A DNA stretch of 64,000 bases from Ophiocordyceps camponoti-saundersi (nom. inval.). Taxonomy: Eukaryota; Ascomycota; Sordariomycetes; Hypocreales; Ophiocordycipitaceae. A program made the position numbers and the translations under genes. Shown in pieces: positions 44,468 to 56,179 of this stretch (the stretch's first letter is position 1; each line of letters begins with the position of its first letter). The stretch is taken from the NCBI GenBank assembly GCA_003339415.1, contig PDHQ01000011.1:62001-126000 (forward strand). The letters run 5' to 3'. The notes under the pieces were generated by a model. The model had not been told where the DNA came from and ran no database searches. It saw nothing but the letters and a program-made list of their open reading frames with translations.

Positions 44468-45814
44468 ATGTCACCTGCGAAAGGAAGAAGCCTCCCTTCG
44501 CGGACCAACCCGCTCATGCTCGAGCCTCTGCCTGATTGTAAATCTCCGCCTTGACTGTCGTCGCAGCCAGCTGACACAACGGCAGATGCGGAGCTCGTCG
44601 CGCGCCGGCGCCTGAACCAGACCCAGCTCACTCCTAAGATCGTGGGCGGCAACGAGGCCGACTCCGGCATCCTGGGTGCGCTCGACTACGCCCATCTGCG
44701 CGCCCCTCTACCCAAGGGAATCATCTCTGGCGTCTTCAAGATGAATCCCAGTCCGTCCAGCTACTTCCTCATGCGCCGCAGTTACGACGGCTTCATCTCC
44801 GCCACCGGAATGTTCAAGGCCGCATTCCCGTACGCCGAGGCTGCCGAGGAGGAAGCCGAACGACAGTACATCAAGTCGCTTCCCGATACGGATACTGAAG
44901 AGTTGGCGGGCAGCGTCTGGATTCCTCCGGAGCAGGCTCTTGCCTTGGCCGACGAGTACAACGTCGGCATCTGGATCCAAGCCCTCCTGGACCCTGCCAA
45001 AATTATCTCCTCCAACACGTCTAAGAAGATCGCTGCGCCTCCCAAGTTCGACCCGTCCAAAGCCGAGAAATCTGTCATCCCGTTGACGCCACCATCCATG
45101 CCTCGAACCCGCGGGCGCAGCCCCGTCAAGGGTCGTAAGCGTGCCGCCGCGCCACCGAGGAAGCGCGCTACGAAGGCAAAGACCGAAATCGCTGAAGACA
45201 AGACGAACGAGGATGCGATGGAGAGTGAAAAGGATGACGCAGCTACCTTGAAGACCGATGCTTTTAAGCCCGCTGTTGTGCTCGAACCCAATCTTGAGTT
45301 CAAGGTTCCCGCCGACGAGGCCTCTGTGGCCATCAATGACATCGACACGGAGCAGGCTGTCCCCGAATTGGATGAACTCCTACCGACCGCGGGAGAGCCG
45401 CCCTCCGCCGACGAAATTGCCAAGATGATGCAAGCAGCCGAGGACATGGTCAAACGGGAGATGGATGCGGCCCTCCTGGTCGAAAACCCCGACGACGACA
45501 ACGACGGCGACGACAAGGCCAAGACGCTTGTCAAGAAGAGCAAGCGCAAGGCGGCCGACATCTCCGTGTCCGACAAGGACCCAACGAAGGAGGCGGCCGA
45601 CGAGGCGGTAGAGAGAGATGAGCAGGCACCGGCAAAGAGGGCCAAAATCGAGGTGGAGCGACAACGAACCAGAGTGAAGCGCAGGGCCCTAGTTGGCTTC
45701 AGTGCCACAGTGGCAGTAGGGTGAGTCTACGCTGTCGTCCGGGAGATGCCATCTCAGGAAGCTGATATTGTCCTATCTAGCGCCATACTTCCGTTTCTCG
45801 TCAATCTGCTTTGA
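44468..45814 (+). CDS. bqt4: Bqt4-like KilA-N/APSES inner nuclear membrane protein (3 exons, 412 aa)
   Basis: In fission yeast Bqt4 anchors telomeres to the inner nuclear membrane. Exons 44468-44537, 44586-45720 and 45781-45814 sum to 1239 nt. The N-terminus MSPAKGRSLPSRTNPLM leads into the KilA-N/APSES fold at about residues 40-160, with LRAPLPKGIISGVF, SYFLMRRSYDGFISATGMFK and VWIPPEQALALADEY. A long acidic and basic linker with nuclear-localisation-type clusters (KGRKRAAAPPRKRATKAK, KKSKRKAAD) follows. Exon 3 is only 34 nt and completes a hydrophobic C-terminal anchor (ALVGFSATVAVGAILPFLVN). Intron 1 is 48 bp with branch sequence GCTGACA. Unlike APSES transcription factors it has no ankyrin repeats. 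Confidence 0.85.
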
Positions 45815-46616
45815 TCTCGGTTGTGAGAGTTGATGTCTTGAGCTCTGGAATACCCCCCTCTTACCCTTCTTTTCCTCTCTTGCTTCTACCCGCCAAACAA
45901 GGTCTTGCGCTTGGTTGGTTTTCATGATTGAACAAAAGACCGAGAGCTTTCTTTGTTATGTAGTGGCGGGCTCGGGAGGTGCCATCCATTCATCTGGCCC
46001 TGCTACGGCAAAGTCTGTCTCGTCTCGGCACCAGGTACAGACGCTGGCCCCTGCGCCCGCTCTCTATCTAGAATAAACCTTGGCTTTTAATAGCGATCTG
46101 GGAGGAAGCAGACTGCCTGTTGGCTTGGGGACGACGGTTTCCTGTCAGTGTCGCGGGAACGGCTGCCGAGACGACGGGGGGGGGAAGAAGTTTTGGCATT
46201 GCGTTTTGAAAGCAGCAAATTTGCAACAGGAAATACAGAACCCCGGGCTTTGGAACCTAGATGAAGTGATTCCTTGTCGTTACGCTCACGCTGTAGAGTT
46301 CTAGTGCACGTCAATGTCTGACGGGTCTTGCTGAGGACCTTACTCTCACAAGGTCCGCCTTTGAGGCCTCCGCCTCTGAAGCGCAGGGGTTTATTGTCCC
46401 TCAGACTTTTCTTTCGGTTTTTGATGATGGCTATCATGGGAAGCTTAGAATCGGTTCCTCTATTATTATTCGCGAGCGACTTTGCGCGCCTATCGACCTT
46501 TCTAGGTCTCTGCCGCATTATGATTGATCTTCTACCCGCGAATGTCGTTGAATCCCGTCTTCGGCGTTGGTAGTTTATATAATATAAAAGTGAGACATTT
46601 TTCAACGAACAACAGG
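45815..46616. other. intergenic region before tRNA-Ile
   Basis: The 3' flank of the Bqt4-like gene and the 5' flank of a tRNA. A TATA-like AT-rich stretch (TATATAATATAAAAG) at 46576-46590 lies about 30 bp upstream of the tRNA. A leucine-rich open frame at 46328-46573 is not supported. Confidence 0.4.
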
Positions 46617-46722
46617 GCTCCCGTAGCTCAGTTGGTTAGAGCGTCGTACTAATACACCGAGTACAGTTGTACTTACAGTATTGGTCATGCGAAGGTCACA
46701 GGTTCGAGCCCTGTCGGGAGCA
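46617..46722 (+). tRNA. tRNA-Ile(AAU) with 32-bp intron
   Basis: Acceptor arms GCTCCCG and CGGGAGC pair fully, with A as discriminator base. The D-arm GCTC...GAGC, anticodon stem TCGTA/TGCGA, variable loop AGGTC and T-arm ACAGG-TTCGAGC-CCTGT are all present. The anticodon loop begins CTAATA, giving anticodon AAT at 46651-46653. The intron, 46655-46686, starts one base after the anticodon, the standard nuclear position, and carries ATT, which can pair with the anticodon in the precursor. The mature length is 74 nt. Confidence 0.93.
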
Positions 46723-46729
46723 CGCTTAG

Positions 46730-46735
46730 TTTTTT
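46730..46735 (+). terminator. RNA polymerase III terminator of tRNA-Ile
   Basis: Run of six T eight bases after the tRNA end. Confidence 0.8.
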
Positions 46736-47536
46736 GCCTTGTCCACCATTTTTTTGTCCCTTCACTCAACTTACATATCCTTTACACGCATGCTTGCTGC
46801 CTAGCACAACTTCACTAGGTCTACATCTGTTGCGACTCCTATGAGATTATTCTTAGAGCGCGGCAGAAATCTTCACAAAACTTCATCAGGTTAAGAAAGT
46901 TCTCTCAGTTGCAGCGAGTCCCTTGGCTTCACCCTCAGAGCGTCGTACAAAATCCTGTGGGATGAATGCAATCGATGAATGTTATCGGCAAGTGTTATCA
47001 GTGTGAAGATCGCACACGGCAAGTCCGAATCTTATCGAGAGCGCTCATGAGTGCACATTTCTTTTTGCCCATGTCTTGACTCTTCCTCTCTGGGCTCATT
47101 CGCTCACCCTTTTGAGAGCAGGCAAGGACATGGATTAGTCAATGAAGCTATGATTCTTCCTTCAACACTTGAGACAGAGCCAGTCCCTGCGTGAAGACTC
47201 ACCTCCATGCATACATACATACATACAGACTCAGACTCATACAGTGCTCGGCAGTCTACCTACTAAGACAAGAGGTGACAGGGCTTGGCAGGCGAGCTCG
47301 TCGATGATGATCGGATCCTACGTGTCACAATTCGGCAGCCGATAAGCTATTCAAACATCTTCATCGTTTCTGTCGCACAGCACAAAGCCAACCGTATGCA
47401 CATCCCTCAACTGAAGGCTGTCAGCATGCATGATAAAGCAACCTTTTATGCTGGCTAGGCCCGTTGAGACCCTCGATAGGAAGTCAACCCCCCTCCCTCC
47501 CCCTTCGCTACGTCTCATCCGAGGCCGAATGAGACC
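46736..47536. other. intergenic region before the NCS1 permease
   Basis: No gene seen. A CATA tetranucleotide run (about 47207-47225) is present. The last 100 bases form the permease leader. Confidence 0.4.
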
Positions 47537-49424
47537 ATGGCGTCTTCGTACTCTATCGATGTGACAAAAACCACAGTTGAACGAGAGGAGAACAAGATGA
47601 TGTTCAAGTCAAAGCTTAGTCGCTGGGCCGAGAGGCTGTCCGTCGAGCCGGTGCCGGCCAGGGAGCTGATGGTACGGCGCTCGGTGGTCTCCGGAGCTCC
47701 GACGTCGCTGACGTGCGCAGCTCAGCAATCATGACCTCGAGCCTGTTGAGCGGCGACGACGCCAATGGGGGGCCTGGAACTTTGTTGGTTTCTGGGTAGC
47801 CGACTCGTTCAATATCAACACGTGGATGGTCTCGTCGTCGATGATCATAGCTGGTCTTTCGTGGTGGCAGGCATGGATCTGCATCTGGATCGGATACTTC
47901 ATCTCCTCGACCTTGATCGTCTCGACTGGCAGGATTGGAGCCGTCTATCACATCGGCTTTCCCGTCGCCAACCGCGCCTCGTTTGGTATCTGGGGCAGCT
48001 TGTGGCCCGTCTTCAACCGTGCCGTTATGGGTGAGCAGCAACCTACTTGGAAAACTTGAAAGGAATTGCTCTTGGCTGACGTTCAAGACATCAAGCTTGC
48101 GTGTGGTAAGCGCATGGCCCTCGCCTCCGTCCGCCCGAACGACGTGCTAAGCTGTAAGTCCAGGTACGGTTTGCAGTGTTACATTGGTGGCCAGGTCGTC
48201 TACTTGATGATACGGTCCATGTCCAAGTCGTGGGACCGGACGCGGATGACCGGCCCCTTCGAGCCGGGCGTCACCAGCACGCCCGAGTTCGTGTCCTTTG
48301 TCATCTTCTGGGTTTGCTCACTGCCGGCTCTCTGGTTCCCGGTCCACAAGATCCGCCACCTCTTCACCGTCAAGGCCTATGTCGTGCCGCCTGCCGCCAT
48401 CGGCTTTCTCGCCTGGGCCGTCGTCCGTGCCGGGGGCGTCGGGCCCATCCTAGGGCAGCCGAGCTCTTTACGCGGTAGCGAGTTGGCATGGGAGATGGTA
48501 CGGGGCATCATGACATCCATCGCCAACTTTTCGACCCTCATCGTCAACGACTGCGACTTTACGCGCTTCGCACGCAGACCCGTCGACGCAATGTGGTCGC
48601 AATTCCTCGGCATACCGATTTGCTTTGCCGTCACCTCCTTTATCGGTATCATCGTCTCGTCCTCGTCGACCATCATATACGGTGAGTCGATATGGGATCC
48701 GGTCGACCTCTTGGGACGTTTTCTCGACGATGGAGGCGCCGCCCAGCGCTTCGGCGTCTTCGTCATCGCCTTTGCCTTCGCCCTTGCTCAGCTCGGCACC
48801 AACATTGCGGCCAACTCGGTCTCGGCCGGGTCTGACATGGCGGCTCTGCTGCCGCGGTACATCAACATTCGCCGTGGTGGCTACTTGTGTGCCGTCATCG
48901 GCCTGGCCATGTGCCCCTATAATCTGATGTCGAGCGCCAACCGCTTCGTCACTTACCTGTCGTCTTACAGCGTCTTTCTCAGCTCCATCGCCGGCGTCAT
49001 CATCACCGACTATTACGTCGTCCGGAGGGGCTTCCTCGACGTCGGCGACCTTTACCACGCTCGTCATTCGGGACCCTACTATTACACCAGGGGCATAAAC
49101 TTCCGCGCCTACGTCGCATATGTAGCCGGCATTCTCATCAACGTCGTCGGCTTCGCTGGTGCCGTCGGCCGCCAGGTTCCAGAAGCGGCTACTTACATTT
49201 ACCGACTCGATTTCTTCTGCGGCCTCTTTGTGTCGTCTGTTGTGTATTGGGCACTTTGTCGTCTGTTCCCCGTCCAGGCTACGAGCAAGCATTGGATGGA
49301 GGTGGGCGATGACATTGACGATGACGAGGCTTTGGAAGAGGGAAGCCGTAGCCAATCTGGGGAAGAGGCGGTCGAGGAGGGTAAGAACCAAGCCTGTCTC
49401 TCGGAAGAGAAATCGCATAAGTGA
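47537..49424 (+). CDS. NCS1 family permease, uracil/uridine/allantoin (Fur4/Fui1/Dal4) type (4 exons, 571 aa)
   Basis: Plasma-membrane proton symporter for a nucleobase, nucleoside or allantoin. Exons 47537-47671, 47721-48030, 48096-48105 and 48164-49424 sum to 1716 nt. The family signature [13 protein letters not shown] is in helix 1, with [34 protein letters not shown] and, across a 10-nt microexon, [19 protein letters not shown]. Later blocks are [36 protein letters not shown] and [20 protein letters not shown]. About 12 membrane helices are present. The C-terminal tail is acidic with several Lys, as in yeast members that are ubiquitinated. The substrate cannot be settled from sequence alone. 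Confidence 0.87.
48096..48105 (+). other. 10-nt microexon of the NCS1 permease
   Basis: CTTGCGTGTG between introns 48031-48095 and 48106-48163. It supplies most of ACVW, the invariant stretch of helix 3; both neighbouring introns have GT/AG ends, and the second has a GTGCTAAG branch-like site. Confidence 0.8.
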
Positions 49425-49749
49425 GGTTCGGTAATGGTTGAAGTTCCAGTTGAGACTTGATTGAGTGTCGATGCAGACTGCTGTCAAGGGACAACGTTTC
49501 TTCAGGTACCTCCTCGTAAGAATCAATCAGGCAATTGAAAGACTGCAATCAAGCTGCGTCTCATCGCACGCAGGAAAAGTGTCATGTGAAGCCAAGACGG
49601 CCGAGGTCGTTGCTATTCGCACGAAACTGCCGTTTGAGCTGATCGTAATTGCTTCTTTTGCGGTAAGGGGATCATATATCATGATAAGAGCACGGCTTCC
49701 AATCACGGGCAGTAGCCTACTCCACTCGGAGACATCAAATGCGAGATAA
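49425..49749. other. 3' flank of the permease
   Basis: Permease 3' UTR and tRNA-Thr 5' flank. No gene. Confidence 0.4.
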
Positions 49750-49821
49750 GCCCCGGTGGCTTAGTGGTATAGCGTGTCACTAGTAATGACAAGATCATCA
49801 GTTCGATTCTGGTTCGGGGCA
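49750..49821 (+). tRNA. tRNA-Thr(AGU), no intron
   Basis: Acceptor arms GCCCCGG and TCGGGGC pair (one G-T), the anticodon stem TGTCA/TGACA closes the loop CTAGTAA with anticodon AGT, the variable loop is AGATC and the T-arm ATCAG-TTCGATT-CTGGT. Total 72 nt with discriminator A. The anticodon arm and AGATCATC segment closely match fungal threonine tRNAs. Confidence 0.92.
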
Positions 49822-49824
49822 GCA

Positions 49825-49831
49825 TTTTTTT
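49825..49831 (+). terminator. RNA polymerase III terminator of tRNA-Thr
   Basis: Run of seven T four bases after the tRNA; a second long T-run follows at about 49852-49865. Confidence 0.85.
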
Positions 49832-50967
49832 GGCCTAACAGCGGCAGGCGTTTTTTTCTTTTTTTCTCCTTGCTTCTTAGTTGATGCTATCCATTTCCCG
49901 TATTGATGGAGCGCGTTTATGTGTTTTTAGGCGAGAGGATGTTATAGTCTGCCGCTTACTAGTCTGTTATCTTCCTGAGTGGATTTGCTCTGTACTATGT
50001 AAGCTGTTCATCACTTGTCGCTTTTCTTGCATCAATGACGTTTTATGCTCTAGTCGAGTCACAACTGTCTCTGGTTAACCGTGGGCTTTCTCTGAGACAG
50101 TTGTTGACGATGTATGTGTTGAGACTTTGTTCTTTTGTTCCCTTCCTAGACCTGTCACTTCTGCGGATAGCCTGACTGGATTTCAGTGTGTGTGTTCGTA
50201 CCACGACAGCGTTTGTTTCTGTTGTGTAAACACTCCGGCTCGAACCCACCGATACGGAATACAGCTGCCAGATCTTGGCTGCCGCTTGAGCTCTCCGAAC
50301 TGTGCCCTTGGCGACTTCAGCTGCAGCTTGCTCAGTAAGTAGGTAAGTGGCGTAGGGTAGCTCGACTGTGTGGATGTCAGTGATGGGGGGAGCTTTCATG
50401 GTGTAAAACAAGTGATTTAGGTCAAGTCACCGCTCCTTTTTTGAGGTACCTACTGCCGACTAAAGTGATGCATGCACTCAGGAGGCGGCGACAGACAGTT
50501 TACCTAGGTACGTAGGTATGTAGAAGGGTCTGAAGAAAGGGTCTGAGAAAAGGGTCTGAAGAAGAGTCTCGGTACTAAAGGGCACGAACTGGTACGACAA
50601 GTGGGAAGCTGGAGTAGAGGACCTGTCTGTCTGCCTGCCTGCCTGCCTGCCTTTTCTGCCTGCCTTTTCTGCCTGCCTACCAGCTGCCTACCAGCTGTGC
50701 CACCTCAGTTTTTCCACTGGCGATCTCCCCCGCCCAAGAGTGCTGCGGCACTGCTGTATCCCCCCCCCCCCCCCCACTCTCCTCACTGTGCTGCTCATCA
50801 ACCCCCACCCTAAAATACCTCCCACGACTGTACCCTGTATCATCCAAACCCCCCCCCCCATATCATCAGCCATCGCACCCTTTGTCGGCTTCGACCTCTT
50901 CAAACGCGAAGCCGGCCGCGTCTCGTCAGCGCCTCTTTCGCTCTCATTCTCATCTTCATCTGTAGCC
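49832..50967. other. intergenic region before kap114
   Basis: No gene supported. It contains a CCTG/TGCC tetranucleotide array at 50623-50680 and a C run at 50761-50775. Frames overlapping this array give only Cys/Leu/Pro repeats. Confidence 0.45.
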
Positions 50968-53900
50968 ATGGAGGATTCTCTCGCGCAGCTCCTCGCAAAC
51001 ACGCAGCTGCCTGACGAGGCTCCTCGCAAGCAGGCCGAGATCGAGCTCAAACGCGCCCACGCGAACCCGGCTTTCCCAGTCTGCCTCGCCAACATCGCCT
51101 CTCACGCGTCCGTCGCGTCGGCCGTTCGACAGGCTGCCTTGACGACGCTGCGTCTGTTCATCGAGCGGAACTGGCCCGGTGATAACGCTGATGATGAGCC
51201 GCTCGTCGCCATCTCCGACGAGGCAAGGGCTTTACTCAAAAGCTCCTTGCTCGACCTGGCCCTAGGCCTGGATGAGGACCGAAAGGTCAAGATATCTGCG
51301 AGGTACCTCATTTCTAACACATTTTTTCCTCTTTTCCCTCATTCATCCACGAGCTGACAGCTTCCTTCCTACACAGTTATACCGTTGGAAAAATCGCCAT
51401 CTATGATTTTCCCGACCAGTGGCCGAACCTGCTCCCGACTGTTCTGGGCGTCATGCCCTCGGGCAACGACTCTCAGCTGCACGGCGCCTTGCGTGTACTG
51501 GGAGACCTTGTCGAGGAGAGCCTCAGCGAGGACCAGTTCTTCTCCATGGCCCGGGACATCGCCGATGCCCTGACCCGCGTGGCCCTCGATGTTTCCCGGA
51601 GACCGACGCTCCGTGCCCTTGCCGTCTCCGTCTTCCGCGGATGTGTCGAACTCATGAACATGATCAAAGACACCCACGCACAGCAGGTAGAGGCTTTCGC
51701 CAAGCACCTGCTCGAGGGCGACTCCGGCTCTCCCGCTTGGATCCCCTTCTTCATCAGCATCATCCAGGAGCGTTTGCCGCTCGCCGACTTGAGCGCGGGC
51801 CAGCCTGAAGCTTGGAACAGCATCATCGCCCTCAAGCTGCAAGTCATCAAGACGCTCATCCGACTGAGACGCGGCTTCGCCAGTCTGCTGTCTCCTCATA
51901 GCACCACCTTGTTCGGCGCCGTGTGGGACGAGCTGACCAACATGCAGGAGCCTCACAACCAGCTCTACATTCACGCCAACGCTCAGGGTCGGCTCGAGGA
52001 CTCCGACAACCTGCCTTACACGCTCGACTTCCTCGTGCTGGAAGAAATCGACTTCCTGAACCAGTGCTTCCGCGCGCCTCGTGTCAAGGCCGAGCTCGAC
52101 TCTCAGCTGCAAGCCCACGCCTCGGCTCAAGACGTACCCTGGATGGCCCAGATAATGACGATGCTCGTCAACTACGCCCAAGTCACGCGCGAGGAGGAAG
52201 AGCTGTGGGACATAGATTGTTCCCTCTACCTGGCCGAGGAGACGTCAGTGACGGCCAACTACACGCAGCGAACGGCCGCCGGCGACCTGCTCATCAAGAT
52301 GGGCGAGTGGTTCGAACAAAAGGCCATCGACGGCCTGTTTGGCTGCACGAGAGCGCTCTTCCCCGGCGATGAGTCGACGTGGCGGCGGCAAGAGTCGGTG
52401 CTGTACCTGTTCGTCATGCTCCTGAGCGACCTGCAAGACCTTGGTAAGACCATCTCGGAGCCCGTCGCCGTCGAGTACTACAGGCTGGTGGACCACGCCA
52501 TCGCAAAGACCGACAAGCCCTTGCTGCGCGCCAGAGGCTACTTGGTTGCCGGCATGCTCGGCCAGTGCTTCCCGCTTCCGTCCATCCAACCGACGCCGAC
52601 GAGCGCGCCGGTGCCGCTGCTGGACCACATGATCAAGGCCATCACGTGCGAGGAGTCGGACGTGGTTCAGGTCGCCTGCGTCAAGGCGGTCGAGGGCCTG
52701 GTCACCGCCGAGAGGGTGGGCCTCGACAAGCAGGCGCCCGTCATCGCGGCCATCCAGTCATACATGAACAGCAAGGATCCGAGTGACATGGAGGAGGCCG
52801 ACGAGCTGATTGTCACCCTGGCCGAGGCGTTGAAAGCAGCCATTCTCATGAACACAAAGGTGGCCCTCTCCGGCGAGGTCCAGCCGGTCGACATGCTGTT
52901 CATGCTGGCCAAGCTCGGGGCCAGCAACTTTCAGGTGACGATGCTGGTGACGGAGGCTTTCGAAGAGATTGTCAAGGCGCTGTCCGGCGGGCCCTCGTTC
53001 GGGGTGCTCTGCGCCAAGACGCTGCCGACGCTGACGGGCGCCTTTGACGTGGCGAATCTGACCGAGGACAACCCGCTGGTGACGGTGGCGACGGAGCTGC
53101 TGGCCGTGCTGGCGGAGCACGGCTCGGAACCTCTGCCGGAGGGCTTCGTGGCGGCCACGTTTCCGAAGCTGAACCGGCTGTTGATGGAGTCGACCGAGGG
53201 CGAGGTCCTCCGACCGGGGTCCGAGACGGTCAAGTGGATCCTGATGCGCGACCACCAGCAGGTATTTGGCTGGCAGGACGCCAACGGGGTGTCGGGGCTG
53301 GAGGTGTGCCTGCGCATCATCGACCGGCTGCTGAAGCCGGAGATTGAGGACAACTCGGCTTCCGAGGTGGGCGGTCTGGCGGCGGAGCTGGTGGAGAAGG
53401 CGGGACAGCAGCGCCTGGGGCCGTTTCTACCGCGGCTGCTGGAGGCGGTGGCGACGCGCGTGGACACGGCGCAGGCGGCGGCCTTTATCCAGTCGCTGAT
53501 CTTGGTGTTTGCGCGGCTATCCCTCACGGGGGCGCAGGACGTGGTCGAGTTTCTCAGCCAGCTGCAGATCAACGGCCAGAGCGGGCTCCAGATTGTCATG
53601 TCCAAGTGGCTCGAGAACTCGATCAGCTTTGCGGGTTACGACGAGATCCGGCAGAAGTGAGTGCCTCCCCTTGTTCGATGTCCCCCCTTGTTCAATGGGA
53701 AAGATCCCTCTTGCTAACGTGCGAGGCCAGCGTCATCGCCCTGTCCAAGGTCTACTCGCTCAACGACAGCCGGCTCGCGCAGATCCTGGTCAAGGGGGAT
53801 CTGATTGTGGGAGGCGACGACGGACGGATCAAGACGCGTTCGCGCGCCAAACAGAGTTGGTTATACCTCTTGGGCCTTTTGGAGCCGGAGCAGACTGACG

Positions 53901-54328
53901 CTCGTGGCGCAGACCCGGACCAGTACACGATGATACCGGCGACGCTCAAGGTGATCAAGGTGCTGATCGAGGAGCTGCTGTCGGCGTCGGGCGCGCAGGC
54001 GGCGGCCAACGCGGCGTCGGCGGCGGTGGCTGCGCACGCGGACGGAGAGGCCGAGGCGGACGAAGACGGGTGGGAGGACGACGACGACGACCTGGTGGAC
54101 CTCAGCATCGCGGCCCTGAAGCCGGAGCTGATGCTCTTTGGCGAAGGCGGCGGCGGCGGCGCGAGCAGCGGGCGGCGGCAGCGAGACGACGAGACGCAGG
54201 CCTACCTCACCGACTTCTTCATGCGATGCGGGCGGGAGAACGTGGCCAACTTCCAGGAATGGTACGGCATGCTGACGGAGGACGAGAAGGCGAAGCTCAA
54301 CCAGTTGGCCAACGGGCAGCAACAGTAG
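50968..54328 (+). CDS. kap114: importin-9/Kap114-type karyopherin (4 exons, 1051 aa)
   Basis: Imports TBP, histones H2A-H2B and other basic cargo into the nucleus. Exons 50968-51302, 51377-53656, 53731-53855 and 53913-54328 sum to 3156 nt. The N-terminus MEDSLAQLLANTQLPDEAPR opens an importin-beta N-terminal domain with FIERNWPG and, across intron 1, SYTVGKIAIYDFPDQWP. HEAT repeats fill the centre. The C-terminus has the family block YTMIPATLKVIKVLIEEL, an acidic loop (DEDGWEDDDDDLVDLS) and FFMRCGRENVANFQEWYGML. Intron 3 (53856-53912) is 57 nt, a multiple of three without stops, so retention would insert 19 residues; I remove it because RAKQNPDQYT then matches the family and its ends and branch site are good. 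Confidence 0.9.
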
Positions 54329-54986
54329 CACCAGGATAAGTTGTTGAGAGAGAGAGCCAACACATGGGGGGCGTCTTGTGATGGACGCCCTTGCCCGTTT
54401 CTGTCTCCCCCCCCCCCCCCCCCCCTCATCCCCTATTTTTCTTGTTATTTTCTCCTCGCTTGTTTTTTTTCCCCCTCTTCACCTGTTTTATCTTGATTCG
54501 ATTTGCTATGTTTTTCCCCCCCTCATAATTTGTTCTGTGCTTTTTTTCCCTTTTGCCTCCGGTCTTCAGTTCAGGAGGTTTTTTTTTCTATTTTTTTTTC
54601 TCAAAGTGTAGCTATGCATGAGAAGATTGGACGGAGGAAGGGGGAAAGAAAAAGGGGAACGGACGGAGCAGATGTGGCGAGAGGTTGTGAAGTGAAGAAA
54701 AAGGAGAGATGTGAGGAAGGGAAAGGAAAAGGCTTGGGCTTTATATACCCATGGTTGTAATTAATTAGATGGCGATTTTGAGGGAGGAGAATCGAAGCCG
54801 GACTGATGAAGGAAGCTGGCTTGAGGAATAGAGAGTTGCATCATCTACTGTACGGAGTACGTGTATGCCCATATGGATGGATGTAGGCTCGTGAAGTTGG
54901 TGGTTGATATGCATGTGAATAACTTTTTTTTGAATTCCGTCCTGTGATGGAAGAAGAAAGAGGGAGAAGACAGAATATGAGGCTAG
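54329..54986. other. 3' region between convergent kap114 and the PI31-like gene
   Basis: No gene. Contains a C run at 54407-54425, several T runs (54461-54600) and the nonamer TACGGAGTA at 54850-54858. Confidence 0.45.
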
Positions 54987-56179
54987 CTAGATGATGCCAC
55001 CACCACCACCACCACCACCGGGCCCGAAACTCCCACCAGGCCCAAAGGGATGACGACCGCCGCGGGACGGAAAGCCGGGACCAGGTCCAGCTCCAGGACC
55101 GACGGGGTCCCAGCGGGCTCCTGGGGGAATCTGCGGATCGAAGCCTTCGGGACCGGGGTTCGGGCCGAATAGGGGATCGTCAAAGGTCGGATGCATGCCT
55201 CCACCCCCCGAGGGCGGGCCGAAAGAAGGGCGCAGAGGGTCACGGGGACCGAGACCGGCGGGGTACAGGTCGTCGTGACCTATGGAGAAGGGGGAACGAC
55301 CGTCTGGCAAGACGACGTTGCGGTGGCGGGCCAGATCGAGCTCATCGTCGAAACCGGGTGGTTGGAACTCGTCCGTCGCCGTCGACGTTGGGGGAGGAGG
55401 GTAGGAGGTTGCGGGAGGGGCGGGGAAGACGACGTCGTCGTCTCCTTTGTTCGGCTGGCTTTGACGTTGGAGGAGGGGGGAGGGTTGATGACTTTCTCTT
55501 AGGGTGGAGGAGGAGGAGGGCCGGTGACTTTCTGGGAGTAGCTCGTTGATGATGGTTGATTCAAAGGCGCGTTGGAAACCTGTTTTATTTGCGGAGATTT
55601 GTTTTCTTCTTTCTTAGCATACATACGTCTAACGTGGATGGTAAGGTGGAGAGACGGACGGGCGACGGCCTCGTCTGAGACAAAGGCCCGCTGCAGCTTG
55701 GAAGAGACATGCTGCTGATGATCGACACGAACGGGTAAGCCGTCCTCACGAACGAGCTCACCCATGTCCCACTCAAGGCGAAGAATAGACTGATTCTTCG
55801 ACGACGACGACGCCCCCTCTGCCAAGACGCGAATGTCCAACCTTGGACCGAGACGATCTACCCTGACGGTGACGCTGAGGTCGGGAGAAGAAGAAGAGTG
55901 AGTATAGGAAAAGGGCTGTGAAGCGGACCAGCCTGCTGGAAGTCTGCCGCTTGTTTGCTCCGTGGATGTCGAAGAGGAAGGAGGGGAAGAAGAGGATGAT
56001 GCATCTTGGTCGCCGACGCGGGTGAGGGTAAAGCCTTGGGCTTGGAGGAGGGCGTTTACGAGGAGGGCGACGGCGTCGGGGGCGTTGTGGAGGATGACTT
56101 TCGGGTTGGTGTCGGTGGTGTCGAGCTCGGGGAGGGACGAGGTCATTCGCGATAGGAGGTTGACGGTATCGGGGGACAT
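54987..56179 (-). CDS. PI31-like proteasome regulator (2 exons, 355 aa)
   Basis: PI31 proteins bind and modulate the 20S proteasome. Exons 55580-56179 and 54987-55454 (1068 nt). The N-terminal PI31 domain shows KVILHNAPDAVALLVNALLQ, LPAGWSASQPFSYTH and VTVRVDRLGPRLDIRVLAEG. The C-terminal half is the disordered FP-type region: FQPPGFDDELDLARHRNVVL, PFSIGHDDLYPAGLGPRDPL, FDDPLFGPNPG and a Gly/Pro-rich end with eight consecutive Gly. The 125-bp intron joins SPQIKQ to PNKGDDDVV in frame; alternative acceptors inside this stretch exist, so the junction is less certain than the ends. Confidence 0.8.

Noticed and set aside
46328..46573. Leucine-rich frame upstream of tRNA-Ile
   Set aside because: Short, unspliced, no homology; could be an old transposon remnant but nothing supports it.
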